A stretch of 64,000 bases of DNA from Sepiola atlantica (GCA_963556195.1 OY744522.1:33331324-33395323), one strand, 5' to 3'; shown: positions 21,205-31,882, counted from the first letter of the stretch. Numbers and translations: made by a program. The notes: generated by a model from the sequence alone, not told the origin.

Positions 21205-24174
21205 GTGAGCTTATTGGCACCAAACAAGTACCCACCTTGGCCAATCCTCTCTATAATCAAATCAAACATGCCATTACAAAGAAATAAAATCAAACCTAAA
21301 CCAGACACCCAAAAAACACTTTCGCCTCCGCCCTTGAGGCTTGCATTCACAAATATCCGGGGACTTAGAACCAACATCAACGACGTAGAAACCTTTCTCC
21401 TGACAAACTCCCCGGATATCCTAGCTCTAAGTGAAACTAACCTCCAATCCTCAATCTCTTCTCACCACTTTGACATGACTGACTACCTCCCACTCTACCG
21501 TAAAGACTCTGACAAACACATGCACGGGCTAGGAGTTTATGTTCGGAACACCCTCCCCCTGACTAGAGAACATAGGTTAGAATCAGATGACTACGACTAC
21601 ATGTGCTTTAGATTGACTTTACATCACAACGTTAGTTACTTATATTTCCTATACCGCTCCCCGTCGACCCAGGACTGTACTCTGCTAAACTCTGTCTCTG
21701 AAAGCATAGATAGAGCACTCTTAATTGACTCGAATGCCCAGATACATGTATTTGGGGATTTTAATGCCCACCACCGCGACTGGTTGGGATTCTCCAGCCT
21801 TACTGACGCAGCCGGCAACTCTACGTATAACTTCTCCTTAGCTCACTCCCTCTCTCAGACTGTTGATTTTCCGACCCGTATCCCCGATCGTGTGGACCAA
21901 CAAGCCTCACTTCTAGACCTCTTCTTGACCTCAATACCTGAGGCTTGTGTGACGAAAGCTCATAGCCCACTCGGGAATGCTGATCACATTGTGCTAATGA
22001 TACATATCACGCTAAAAAATCGTCCAAAAGCTGATGAACCGTTGCTCAAAACAACAAGATACTACGAGCAAGCTGATTTTGAGTCAATCAGAGATCACAT
22101 CAGTGACGCCCCATGGAGGGAAACCTTCTCACTCCCTGCCAACCAGTGTGCAAACGAATTAACTGAATGGGTCAAAGCAGGCATTGAAGCCTATGTCCCC
22201 ATGCGAAAATTCTTTAGCAAGCCCCACTCTCCTCAATGGTTCACTTCGGAATGTGCAGCTGCCATTTCTGAGAGGCAACAAGCATTCCGTAAATTCAGCC
22301 GCCATAAGTCAACTACTAATAGGCATAAATTTATAGAGTCAAGAAACAATTGCAAGGCCGTGATAGGCGAAGCGAAGAGAAGGTATAATGAGTTAACAAA
22401 AAAACGCATCCAGTCACAGAAACTAGGTACTCGCGATTTCTGGAAAATATACAATAGTGTAGTGAATAATGGTCAATCTACGATTCCCCCACTTTCAAAC
22501 CACAATGATGTCGTTTGCACGGCCACTGATAAGGCTGAACTACTTGCACAGCGTTTCGCTTCTAACTCTACTTTAGACTCAGGTAACCACCCTCTCCCTG
22601 AATTACCATTGCGGACTGAAGCCACACTTGATAACCTGGTCATCACCCCATCCCAGGTCAGAGACAACATAAAAAGCCTTGACACCTCTAAAGCTTGTGG
22701 GCCTGATCTTATACCTGTAATAGCAATAAAGAAATGCTCTGCTGAACTGGCCCCTGTCCTCTCCAAACTTTACAATAAATGCCTAGCCGAATCTTGCTTC
22801 CCCGATAGCTGGAAAATTGCCTCTGTGGTACCAGTCTACAAGAGTTCTGGGAATAGAACCGACCCTCAGAACTACCGCCCAATCAGTCTACTGCCGATCT
22901 TTGCCAAAATCTTTGAATCCTTAATCAATCTAACGATAGTACGTCACTTAGTTAATGCTAAACTTCTATCTGACCGCCAGTATGGATTTAGACAAGCACG
23001 ATCTACTGCAGACATCTTAACGGTCATCTCTGAACGCATGTATCATACTCTCGACAAGGCAGGTGAAGCTAGGGCAGTAGCGCTTGATATATCCAAGGCC
23101 TTTGACAAGGTATGGCATAAAGGGCTTCTCCTGAAAATACGCTCATACGGTATTACTGGGCAACTACTTAATATAATTAGATCCTTCCTAAACAAAAGAA
23201 AAATCCAGGTTGTCCTCGATGGCCGTTCATCTAAGCAACATGACATAAATGCTGGTGTGCCTCAGGGATCTATTCTTGGACCTTTGTTGTTCCTGATCTA
23301 TATAAACGATCTCCCTGATGACATAGTGTCTGAGATTGGTTTATTTGCTGACGACACCACGCTTTACTCTCGCCATGTTGGCAAAACAGACGCGATCATA
23401 TCTGAGGCAATGGCTGAATCCTTAGAAAATGACCTCCAGGCGGCAGTGGATTGGGGCCATAAATGGTTGGTGACTTTTAATGCCGCAAAGACTAAGCTCC
23501 TTTCCTTCAACAACTACAAGAAGCCTCTCCATCCACCGATTGTCATGGCAAATAACACCCTACCTGAGAGTTCATCATTCAAACTCCTTGGCCTAACCTT
23601 CACAGGTAACATGAATTGGAACACATACATTGAAGACATTGCCAAGGCTGCCGCAAAGAAGGTTGGGTCCCTCTACCGTGCTAGTGGACTCCTTACACCT
23701 GACATTATCCTGTATCTCTACAAAGCCACCATTCGCCCATGCATGGAGTATTGTTGCCACATCTGGGCTGGTGCATCATCTACTAGTCTCTCCCTCCTTG
23801 ACAAAGTCCAAAAAAGAGTAGTCAACTTAATAGGCCCCTCACTGTCAGCTAAGCTCCAGCCCCTGTCCCATCGCCGCAATGTGGCATCCTTGTGTTTGTT
23901 TTACAAATACTTCAATGGATTATGCTCCGATGAGTTGGCTACTCTGGTGCCCCCTCGACGTAAATTCACTAGACTAACTCGACATTCTACTAAATCTCAT
24001 TCATTCACTGTGGAGGTCCCCATATGCCGGAGAGCATTCTACTCAAATAGCTTCTTTCCTCGTGCTGCTGGCCTCTGGAACTCCCTCCCTGCCCCCTGTT
24101 TCCCCGACACTACTGACATGCAGAAATTTAAAACTAATGTAAACAGACATCTCACTGCTCAGATCTCAATTTAA
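21205..24174 (+). CDS. LINE ORF2-type protein: APE endonuclease plus reverse transcriptase
   Basis: A 989-residue protein that nicks target DNA and copies its own RNA at the nick. The N-terminal apurinic-type endonuclease (about 48-270) shows NIRGL, the catalytic glutamate in ALSETNL (E77), GDFNAHH (D185, N187) and NADH (D260, H261). The reverse transcriptase (about 490-780) shows YRPISLLP, ALDISKAFD, GVPQGSILGPLLFLIYINDL and the active site FADD (714-717). The C-terminal part ends with the FFPRAAGLWNSLP...FK..VNRHL signature of jockey/CR1-like LINEs. The first in-frame ATG is used. All visible catalytic motifs are intact and there is no stop or frameshift, so this copy is young. The jockey group is the best guess; the exact clade is uncertain. 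A decayed relative lies at 62652. Confidence 0.93.
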   Translation: MSLLAPNKYPPWPILSIIKSNMPLQRNKIKPKPDTQKTLSPPPLRLAFTNIRGLRTNINDVETFLLTNSPDILALSETNLQSSISSHHFDMTDYLPLYRKDSDKHMHGLGVYVRNTLPLTREHRLESDDYDYMCFRLTLHHNVSYLYFLYRSPSTQDCTLLNSVSESIDRALLIDSNAQIHVFGDFNAHHRDWLGFSSLTDAAGNSTYNFSLAHSLSQTVDFPTRIPDRVDQQASLLDLFLTSIPEACVTKAHSPLGNADHIVLMIHITLKNRPKADEPLLKTTRYYEQADFESIRDHISDAPWRETFSLPANQCANELTEWVKAGIEAYVPMRKFFSKPHSPQWFTSECAAAISERQQAFRKFSRHKSTTNRHKFIESRNNCKAVIGEAKRRYNELTKKRIQSQKLGTRDFWKIYNSVVNNGQSTIPPLSNHNDVVCTATDKAELLAQRFASNSTLDSGNHPLPELPLRTEATLDNLVITPSQVRDNIKSLDTSKACGPDLIPVIAIKKCSAELAPVLSKLYNKCLAESCFPDSWKIASVVPVYKSSGNRTDPQNYRPISLLPIFAKIFESLINLTIVRHLVNAKLLSDRQYGFRQARSTADILTVISERMYHTLDKAGEARAVALDISKAFDKVWHKGLLLKIRSYGITGQLLNIIRSFLNKRKIQVVLDGRSSKQHDINAGVPQGSILGPLLFLIYINDLPDDIVSEIGLFADDTTLYSRHVGKTDAIISEAMAESLENDLQAAVDWGHKWLVTFNAAKTKLLSFNNYKKPLHPPIVMANNTLPESSSFKLLGLTFTGNMNWNTYIEDIAKAAAKKVGSLYRASGLLTPDIILYLYKATIRPCMEYCCHIWAGASSTSLSLLDKVQKRVVNLIGPSLSAKLQPLSHRRNVASLCLFYKYFNGLCSDELATLVPPRRKFTRLTRHSTKSHSFTVEVPICRRAFYSNSFFPRAAGLWNSLPAPCFPDTTDMQKFKTNVNRHLTAQISI

Positions 24175-24469
24175 GCTGAACCACCAATCCTTCTCCCCTT
24201 TTCCTTTTTCTCAGTAGCCCCTTACGTTTACAGTGGCGTCCTGCCTTGTTTGGGGTGAATCATGTAAAAAAAAAAAAAAAAAATAGATTTTTGCTAAGAT
24301 TTAAAATAAAATAATGCTTTCATTATATTTTGTGATTGTTGATTAATAAATATTAAAAATTTCATTAAAATTGGTTAATTTCCTGAATTTAAGTTAATTT
24401 TTAAGTGAAAGGAAGGGTGAAAATGTTTTTACATTTTGGGAATCGGCCATTGATTTTGCACGTACCTAG

Positions 24470-25245
24470 TTAACAGAAATCTGAAATTGCGGTTGTTTGG
24501 GTTGCAAAAAAATCTCCAGATTTTACTGAAAAAAAAGCTAAATCCAAATTTTACTAGCTAGATTTTAAACAAAATCTCTAGGGAAAACCACTAAATTGGC
24601 AACACGGTTTTGTTTTTTTTGTTTTTTTATTATTATTCGAAAACCAAGAAATATTGTATGTAGTTTTTCACAATTATGTACTCCTCCCAGCCTATCAAAA
24701 ATATATGGCTGGAGGAGGGGGGGGGGGGGGAATATATTTGCTAGTTTATTAAAAGCGGAATTAAAAAAATTTTGAAACGAAAAATTTAAACCCCAAAACT
24801 TTTTGTATAAATGAGATTAATAATAATTGACAAAATGAGAATAGATGGCTTGTTAATTTATTAATAATACAATAACTGCCACGATACAGCCATGATATTA
24901 ATGAGATGAGATGTTGCAGAACATACAAAATATAAAGAGATGTGTATTGATATTGTCAATGGGAGGTGATGTTTGTAGTGAGTGTCAGTGAAAGGTAATG
25001 CCAATATGCAACAAAAGGCGCTATAAAGACGATGTTGCAATATTAGAGTGGAAATAACTTTTTCAAAATCCAAGGGAAATAACTACGCTTGACTTAAAAA
25101 ATCAAATGTATGTACGGATGGACAGAGGGGTAAAAACTAACATTATTATTTTTAGAAGGGGGGGGGGGTCTACTTTTTTAGGTAATTACGTGTGCTTTTA
25201 CAACCTGGAACCACTGGGAATTTTTTAGACGGGGGAGGGATTCTA
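24470..25245. other. No gene recognised
   Basis: AT-rich sequence with a G-run (24719-24732) and a second G-run (25157-25168). A 70-codon minus-strand ORF at 24861-25073 has no recognisable features. Confidence 0.5.
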
Positions 25246-25248
25246 CTA

Positions 25249-27848
25249 TAATTTCTCATCTTACTATTAATTAATTTAGTAATTTCTCATCTTACTATTA
25301 ATTAATTTAGTAATTTCTCATCTTACTGTTAATTAATTATGTATTTTCTCATCTTACTATTAATTAATTTAGTAATTTCTCATCTTACTGTTAATCAATT
25401 TAGTAATCTCTAATCTTACTATTAATTAATTTAGTAACTTCTCATCTTACTGTTAAATGATTTAGTAATTTCTCATCTTACTATTAATTAATTTAGTAAT
25501 TTCTCATCTTACTGTTAAATGATTAAGTAATTTCGTATCTTATATTATTTAATTAAGTAATTTCTTATCTTATTGTTAATTATTTAGTAATTTCTCACTT
25601 TACTGTTAAATAATTTAGTAATTTCTCACCTTACTGTTAATTAATTTAGTAATTTCTAATCTTACTGTTAATTTAGTAATTTCTCATCTTACTATAAATT
25701 AATTTAGTAATTTCTTATCTTACTGTTAAATGATTTAGTAATTTCTCATCTTACTATTAATTAATTTAGTAATTTCTTATCTTACTGTTAAATGATTTAA
25801 TAATTAATCATCTTACTATTAATTAATTTAGTAATTTCTCATCTTACTGTTCAATGATTTAGTAATTTCTCATCTTACTATTAAATGATTTAGTAATTTC
25901 TCATCTTACTGTTAATTAATTTAGTAATTTCTTATCTTACTATTAAATGATTTAATAATTAATCATCTTACTATTAATTAATTTAGTAATTTCTCATCTT
26001 ACTGTTAAATGATTTAGTAATTTCTGATCTTACTGTTAATTAATTTAGTAATTTCTCATCTTACTGTTAAATGATTAAGTAATTTCTCATCTTACTATTA
26101 ATTAATGTAGTAATTTCTCATCTTACTGTTTATTAATTTAGTAATTTCTCATCTCACTGTTAGATGATTTAGTAATTTCGTATCTTATATTAATTAATTT
26201 AGTAATTTCTTATCATATTGTAAATTATTTAGTAATTTCTCATCTTACTGTTAATCAATTTAGTAATTTCTAATCTTACTATTTATTAATTTAGTAATTT
26301 CTCATCTTACTATTAATTTATTTAGTAATTTATCATCTTACTATTAATTAAGTAATTTATCATCTTACTGTTAATTAATTTAGTAATTTCTCATCTAACT
26401 ATTAATCAATTTAGTAATTTCTCATCTTACTGTTAATTAATTATGTATTTTCTCATCTTACTATTAATTAATTTAGTATTTTCCTATCTTACTGTTAATA
26501 CATTTAATAATTTCTCATCTTACTGTTAAATGATTTAATAATTACACATCTTACTATTAATTAATTTAGTAACTTCTCATCTTACTGTTAAATGATTTAG
26601 TAATTTCCTATCATACTATTAATAAATTTAGTAATTTCTCATCTTACTGTTAATTAATTTTGTAATTTCTCATCTTACTATTAATTTATTAAGTAATTTC
26701 TCATCTTACTATTAATTAATTTAGTAATTTCTCATCTTACTGTTAAATGATTAAGTAATTTCGTATCTTATATTATTTAATTAAGTAATTTCTTATCTTA
26801 TTGTTAATTATTTAGTAATTTCTCACTTTACTGTTAAATAATTTAGTAATTTCTCACCTTACTGTTAATTAATTTAGTAATTTCTAATCTTACTGTTAAT
26901 TTAGTAATTTCTCATCTTACTATTAATTAATTTAGTAATTTCTTATCTTACTGTTCAATGATTTAGTAATTTCTCATCTTACTATTAATTAATTTAGTAA
27001 TTTCTTATCTTACTGTTAAATGATTTAATAATTAATCATCTTACTATTAATTAATTTAGTAATTTCTCATCTTACTGTTCAATGGTTTAGTAATTTCTCA
27101 TCTTACTATTAATTTATTTTGCAATTTATCATCTTACTGTTTAATAATTTAGTAATTACTTATCTTACTGTTAATTAATTTAGTAATTTTCTATCTTACT
27201 GTTTAGTAATTTAGTAATTTCTAATTTTACTGTTAATTAATTTAGTAATTACTAATCTTTCTGTTAATGAATTCAGTAATTTCTCATCTTACTGTTAATT
27301 AATTTAGTAATTTCTTACCACACTGTGTAATAATTTAGTAATAACTTATTTTACTGTTAATTAATTTAATAATTTCTTATTTTACTGTTAATTAATTTAG
27401 TAATTTCTCACCTTACTGTTTATTAATTTAGCAATTTCTTACCTTACTCTTAATTAATTTAGTAATTTCTTATCTTACTGTTAATTAATTTAGTAATTTC
27501 TAATTTTACTGTTAATTAATTTAGTAATTTCTCGTCTTACTGTTAAATAATTTAATAATTACTCATCTTACTGTATATTAATTTAGTAATTTCTAATGTT
27601 ACTGTTAAATAATTTAATAATTACTTATCTTACTGTTAATTAATTTAGTAATTTCTAATGTTACTGTTATATAATTTAATAATTACTTATCTTACTGTTA
27701 ATTAATTTAGTAATTTCTAATGTTACTGTTAAATAATTTAGTAATTACTTATCTTACTGTTACTTTATTTAGTAATTTCTTATTATACTGTTACTTTATT
27801 TAGTAATTATTTACTGTTAATTATTTTGCAATTTCTAATCTTTCTATT
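25249..27848. repeat. 31-bp minisatellite, about 84 units
   Basis: The unit is approximately TAGTAATTTCTCATCTTACTG followed by TTAATTAATT, period 31 bp with frequent 1-6 bp deletions and point changes. Unit variants differ at ACTGTT/ACTATT and TTAATTAA/TTAAATGA. A block of about 300 bp at 25511 recurs at about 26740 (offset 1,228 bp), showing internal segmental duplication. It ends about 90 bp before the splice acceptor of the helicase gene. The same unit forms a second array at 37871-38406. Confidence 0.95.
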
Positions 27849-27930
27849 GAGTTGGAGAGAATGTATGTTCTCTTTTGAGTGTCCCTGTTGTTTTCATTTA
27901 ATTTCTTCAATTTAACAATTTTTATTTTTA

Positions 27931-27940
27931 TCTTTTCCAG
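27931..27940 (+). other. Probable 3' splice site upstream of the helicase ORF
   Basis: A pyrimidine-rich tract ends TCTTTTCCAG at 27940. An in-frame stop (TAA, 27976-27978) lies between it and the ATG at 27985, so the exon would begin with a short 5' UTR. The upstream exon is not identified, and the minisatellite would then lie in the 5' intron. Confidence 0.45.
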
Positions 27941-27984
27941 AAGTTTTTCTTTCGTAATAACCGGACATATTTCACTAATTCAGG

Positions 27985-30861
27985 ATGTCACAGCAACGCA
28001 GTATGCACCGAAGTTTAAAGAATTCCAGAATATATCACAATAAAAATAACCCGAGAAAGGAATTGGCTTCAGCCGGCCCTCAAAATCCATCTAGTTCTTA
28101 CTATGAGCCACATCCGTATGATGTTCCTAATTTCATGGATGGAGGGAATTCCATGCAACGTCCATCCATTCCATGTGAACATTCGTATCCGTCAATGTAT
28201 CAGGAACCTGATCCATACCCGCAAAGATTTCAACATTTTGAATATCCTCATAGAGATAACTCCGCTGAAGATTATCAAAGACGTATTGAGTCATTAGAAC
28301 ATACGGTCAGACAATTTGAGAATCAATTCCAAAAGATGAAAGTAACCCCAAATATACCGAGCATGTCAAATAGAAATAGACCCATGATGTCTTCAGAGAC
28401 TTTTCCAGAAAATTTCCATACACCCTTAAATCAAAGGAGTTTTGAAAGTGCACCATGCAGTCATTCTTGTCATAGTTCTCCTTCCAGAGCTCGAGAATCC
28501 GTACATTTTCTGCCGATGCCTGACCGGTTTAAGCATTCACAAGTATATCGAAGATCTAGTATGGATTCAAAAACGAATAATAACAATCAGAAAAGTTTTA
28601 AAAAATCTCCAAAAGAACCTCTCATCCCAGATATTAAAAGAGGGAAAGGAAAAGGAAAAGGCCAACAATATCCAAAAGGTAAAAAACAAGAAAATAGTGC
28701 CAAAAAACAACTACAAAAAAGCGAAAGCTTGGAAAGTTGTAATGATGATGCTCTTGGCAAAAAAAGTAGTCCCAATACTTCAAAGCAGGAAAATAAGATA
28801 AAAAATAATCGCAAGAAAGTTGCCAATGACAACGATCTTCTGAAAAAAGATTCAAACACACGAGAAGATGAATGCCTTAATGTGTCTGTCCTACAGCAGC
28901 ACGAGAAGAAAATTGAAATAGTACGTGAAGAAATGAGATCCAGCATGTGTTTTGAGGGTGGAACATTTTCTTCACAAGAGACTAACAAGAAAAATTTGAA
29001 AGCGTTTGCACATAAGGAAAGAGAACTCTTGTTCCAGTTGGCCGAATACAAAAAAGCGCAAATTCATCTTGAGAAGCAGCTAAAATCGTTGGATAAATCC
29101 AAGAAGGAATATACAAGGGAAAGGGATAAGATCGTAAAGAAATTAAACCTAGAAGAGAAGTTCCTGTCCCGTGCCTTGCCCCTCTATGCAATGAGGACAA
29201 AAGTAACCGAAACCATACTTGAGAATGAAGTCACTATTTTAAAGGGGTGCTGTGGATCAGGTAAAAGTTCTCAATTGGTGCAGTACTTGATGGAAACTTC
29301 ACTCATCAATAATGGCATGATAGTGTGCGCAGAGCCATCTGAGAAGCAAGCCCTTACGATGACCAAGTTTGTAGCAGCCGAAGTCGACAGCAGCCTTGGA
29401 GATTTAATTGGTTTTTCTTCAGAAAAGGATGTGCACATAAGCATTGAAACCAACGTTCTGTTCATGAGCTATTGTGAACTTCTTAATCAATTTCACAAAA
29501 TGAAATCGTTTTCCGTCTATTCCTGCATAATAATTGATGAAGCACAAGAAAGGACCGCTGATGCTGAATTACTCCTAGGTCTTCTAAAACAAGAACTAAG
29601 GAAAGATAAGAGTCTGCGAGTTGTTATAGTAACTACTCCAGTTGAAAGCACTTTTTACCAGGCATTCTTTACCAATTCTGCTTTGGTAGAAGTAGATGCT
29701 TGTTTGTTTCCGGTTCAGTTGGTCTGGAGTAGAATAGAGGATAATGACCAACTCTTAAAAAAGTCTGCAGTTGATATGGCATTGGTCGTCCATTTTACCG
29801 AAGAAAAGGGAGATATTCTTGTGTTTGTGGCTTCAATTGCTGAAGCATTTGAGTGCTGTAATGATTTTAAGACCAGTTTCAAAGAGGATAATTATCTATG
29901 CCTTCCTCTGCACGATCAACAAGACTATAACCAGCTGAAAGAGATATACAGGCCATCACCTCCTGGTAAACGAAAGATTATTTTTGCTACCCATTGTGGT
30001 GAAGTGATGAATGCAGTTTCTAATATCAGGTATGTTATTGACACTGGTTTGCAAAAGGAGAAATTTTTGGAGTCTGGAAATAAAAATGAGTTGCCTGTCT
30101 CATTGATCACTCAAGAATCTGCACAACGTCGGAAAGAGAGAGCTGGAAATTCTATAGGGGGAAAATGTTATCGATTGTATTCTTCAGATGATGTCAAAGC
30201 CATGGCGACATTGCAGCCTGATGAAATCTCCCTGAATGGGTATTTAGAAAAGGCAATCATGTATCTTATCACACAAGGAATTGATCCAGTAAAATTTGAG
30301 TTTCCGTCACATTTTCCAGAGGAAAGAATATCCCATGCCATAAGGAATCTTGAAACTCTTGGAGCTGTGCTTATGAACAGTAATAGCACCTACGAGTTAA
30401 CAGAATTGGGCACAAGAATGTCTAAATTGCCATTTAGGTTGCAGATTAACTGGATGCTGCTCAAGGGACTAGATCAGGGTATGAAAATGGAAAGCATTGC
30501 CCTGGCATCTGTCAGCGACTTGAAGCAAGAGGTGATCAATGTTGAATCCAGATATAACCGACTAATCCCGTCAAAACTCTCCCAATTTGGTCAAGCCTGT
30601 GATGGTATTGCATTGCAAACATTACGAGTGTTGAAGGAATGGTTCGAGTTGCCAAATAAGGAAAAGTGTAACTGGTGTGAAGAAAATTTTCTCAGTTTGA
30701 AGGTAATAACTTTAATCGTGACTCGGATGAAAAATCTCTGTAAAACTTTGGAATCCGAATTTGAGATGGATGTGAAATTCAGTCCACACCTGTCTGATGG
30801 CAACATTGATGGGATTAGCTCATTAATTGATGAAGCAATTACTAAATTTACCTACTTATAA
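27985..30861 (+). CDS. Divergent DEAH-family RNA helicase (DEAH11/12-like)
   Basis: A 958-residue protein encoded without a visible intron. Residues 1-330 are low complexity (Ser/Pro/His-rich, then Lys-rich, about 195-300), and about 335-400 is charged and coiled-coil-like. The helicase core has Walker A GCCGSGKS (421-428), DEAQ (518-521) in place of DEAH, VTTP in place of SAT, motif V ATHCGE (668-673), and motif VI SAQRRKERAGN (712-722). Motif VI keeps two of the three usual arginines and loses the last. A winged-helix/ratchet (HA2-like) region follows (about 750-850: LETLGAV, YELTELG). Near the C-terminus LKEWFELP and NWCEENFLS resemble the tail of the helicase part of plant-type DEAH11/12 proteins; no RING/IBR module follows. 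The motif changes suggest weakened or altered ATPase use. Uninterrupted reading over 2.9 kb implies selection or recent origin. A retrocopy is possible, but no poly(A) tail was seen. Confidence 0.85.
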   Translation: MSQQRSMHRSLKNSRIYHNKNNPRKELASAGPQNPSSSYYEPHPYDVPNFMDGGNSMQRPSIPCEHSYPSMYQEPDPYPQRFQHFEYPHRDNSAEDYQRRIESLEHTVRQFENQFQKMKVTPNIPSMSNRNRPMMSSETFPENFHTPLNQRSFESAPCSHSCHSSPSRARESVHFLPMPDRFKHSQVYRRSSMDSKTNNNNQKSFKKSPKEPLIPDIKRGKGKGKGQQYPKGKKQENSAKKQLQKSESLESCNDDALGKKSSPNTSKQENKIKNNRKKVANDNDLLKKDSNTREDECLNVSVLQQHEKKIEIVREEMRSSMCFEGGTFSSQETNKKNLKAFAHKERELLFQLAEYKKAQIHLEKQLKSLDKSKKEYTRERDKIVKKLNLEEKFLSRALPLYAMRTKVTETILENEVTILKGCCGSGKSSQLVQYLMETSLINNGMIVCAEPSEKQALTMTKFVAAEVDSSLGDLIGFSSEKDVHISIETNVLFMSYCELLNQFHKMKSFSVYSCIIIDEAQERTADAELLLGLLKQELRKDKSLRVVIVTTPVESTFYQAFFTNSALVEVDACLFPVQLVWSRIEDNDQLLKKSAVDMALVVHFTEEKGDILVFVASIAEAFECCNDFKTSFKEDNYLCLPLHDQQDYNQLKEIYRPSPPGKRKIIFATHCGEVMNAVSNIRYVIDTGLQKEKFLESGNKNELPVSLITQESAQRRKERAGNSIGGKCYRLYSSDDVKAMATLQPDEISLNGYLEKAIMYLITQGIDPVKFEFPSHFPEERISHAIRNLETLGAVLMNSNSTYELTELGTRMSKLPFRLQINWMLLKGLDQGMKMESIALASVSDLKQEVINVESRYNRLIPSKLSQFGQACDGIALQTLRVLKEWFELPNKEKCNWCEENFLSLKVITLIVTRMKNLCKTLESEFEMDVKFSPHLSDGNIDGISSLIDEAITKFTYL

Positions 30862-30863
30862 AG

Positions 30864-31365
30864 TGAAATTAAACAGCATCCTCTGTAACAGATAACTTTT
30901 TTTAAAGATGGAAACCGAAAACAAGTTGCCGGAAGAGAAATACACACACGATTCAAGCCAAAGAAGGAAAAGATTTTTTTAAACTACATTTTAGCATAAA
31001 CTATATTTATATTAAGTTAAAATTCAAGAGACTCTATTTTATGTCTACAAGGTAAGTATATCTTTACTCTAATGTAGATTTCGTATCTGTATTTTTCTAA
31101 CCAAAACTCAGAATATTATTTAAAAGGAACATGATGTTAAAGAATAAGAGTCATAACCTCACTGCTATATCTTATTATAAAGGAGTTTGTGTGTCTGTAA
31201 CTGAAAATATATCATTTCCTATATTACAATTACCCTAAATGTTTAAACTCTTATTTCAGATGATTTCATTTTTAAATGTTAATCATCAACTGCCTTATAT
31301 TTTTTACATCACTGACGTAATCAATTTACTTTACTTTAATAGACAGTTCAGTTTTTATATACAAC
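30864..31365 (+). other. 3' flank of the helicase, with a block duplicated at 34.8 kb
   Basis: 30908-31200 matches 34764-35056 at about 95 percent (constant offset about 3,855 bp). Both copies contain a 24-codon ORF starting METxNKLPEEKYTHDSSQRR (30908-30982) and a strong splice donor (CTACAAG then GTAAGTATAT, donor at 31052). The block is therefore probably an exon with its donor. Whether it is the 3' part of the helicase transcript or the first exon of another gene cannot be told. Confidence 0.5.
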
Positions 31366-31371
31366 AAAATT

Positions 31372-31678
31372 GGGTGCTTCTGTAATAAAAAGCCGAAAAA
31401 AAGTTGTTGTTTTTTTTTTTAGTGTAGGAGAGGTAAATAAGGGGCAGGTAACTCTTACCATGCTTTTTAAACACGATTTTCTCTGAAATTAGGAAATTTA
31501 ATCTAACCCTAACCCTAAATTTAATTTAGATTATTAATCTAAAAAAAAATTGTATTTTATGGAAAATATTGTTTGAAAGCTGGAGCTGATGAGAAGAGTT
31601 ATCTGCCCCTTATTTACCTCACCTACACTAAAAGACAAAAAAAACTTTTTTTCGGCTTTTTATTTTACAGAAGCACCC
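31372..31678. mobile_element. Hairpin MITE, 307 bp, target duplication AAAATT
   Basis: GGGTGCTTCTGTAATAAAAA at 31372 answers its inverse ending GCACCC at 31678, flanked by AAAATT at 31366-31371 and 31679-31684. The arms pair over about 90 bp (GCCGAAAAAAAGTT, TAGTGTAGG, AGGTAAATAAGGGGCAG). The outer sequence resembles an inner part of palindrome A (GGTGCTTCTGTAATACAGG, about 5345 on the reverse strand), so the two may share ancestry. Confidence 0.8.
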
Positions 31679-31882
31679 AAAATTGTAATACTGAGCCGGA
31701 TTGGAAGTCAGAGTGATCTTTCCTTTACAAAAAAACAAAGCAAACACAATCTTACCATTTCAAACTCTATTACTACTCTTACTACACAGATCTTTTTTTG
31801 TATTGTTTTCTTTTTTCCTAATTTAAAAAGAAATTCCAAATGTAAATTTTGTAATTCAATTCACTCCTGTATATTTTATTTA

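Larger units (their letters stand above)
19670..24283 (+). mobile_element. Non-LTR retrotransposon (LINE), about 4.6 kb, nested in palindrome C
   Basis: It interrupts arm 2 of palindrome C at ...AAAATAATAG (ending 19669). The arm resumes with (A)ATAGATTTTTGCTAAG after an 18-nt poly(A) tail (24266-24283), so a short (A)ATAG duplication flanks it. It has a long 5' region with an internal duplication, one intact 989-codon ORF (21205-24174) and a 92-bp 3' UTR ending GCCTTGTTTGGGGTGAATC. No ORF1 was found between 19670 and 21205. The 5' portion (19715-19816) has a relative at 36094-36196, so part of it may be a separate earlier repeat. Confidence 0.85.
15306..24466. mobile_element. Palindromic element C, TA-flanked, split by an LTR and a LINE
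   Basis: Arm 1 (15306-16815) and arm 2 (16815 onward) are inverted copies. GGTACGTGCATAATCAATGG at 15306 answers CCATTGATTTTGCACGTACC ending at 24466, and both ends are flanked by TA (15304-15305 and 24467-24468). AAGCATTTCCTTTTTTATTAC at about 16645 answers GTAATAAAAAAGGAAATGCTT at 18472. The innermost stem is ATATATAAAGTTAAAA at about 16770 with its complement near 16846. Removing the LTR (16977-18471) and the LINE (19670-24283) restores a palindrome of about 3.05 kb. No transposase ORF is present. Confidence 0.8.

Noticed and set aside
25249..27848. CRISPR-like direct repeats (28-32 bp units at several places)
   Set aside because: Units are head to tail with no unique spacers, and the genome is animal.
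27985..30861. Several ORFs on both strands inside the helicase (for example 28587-29051 minus, 28442-28801 plus)
   Set aside because: Shadows of the long ORF; compositions such as poly-Phe/Leu arise from its Lys-rich and Ser-rich codons.
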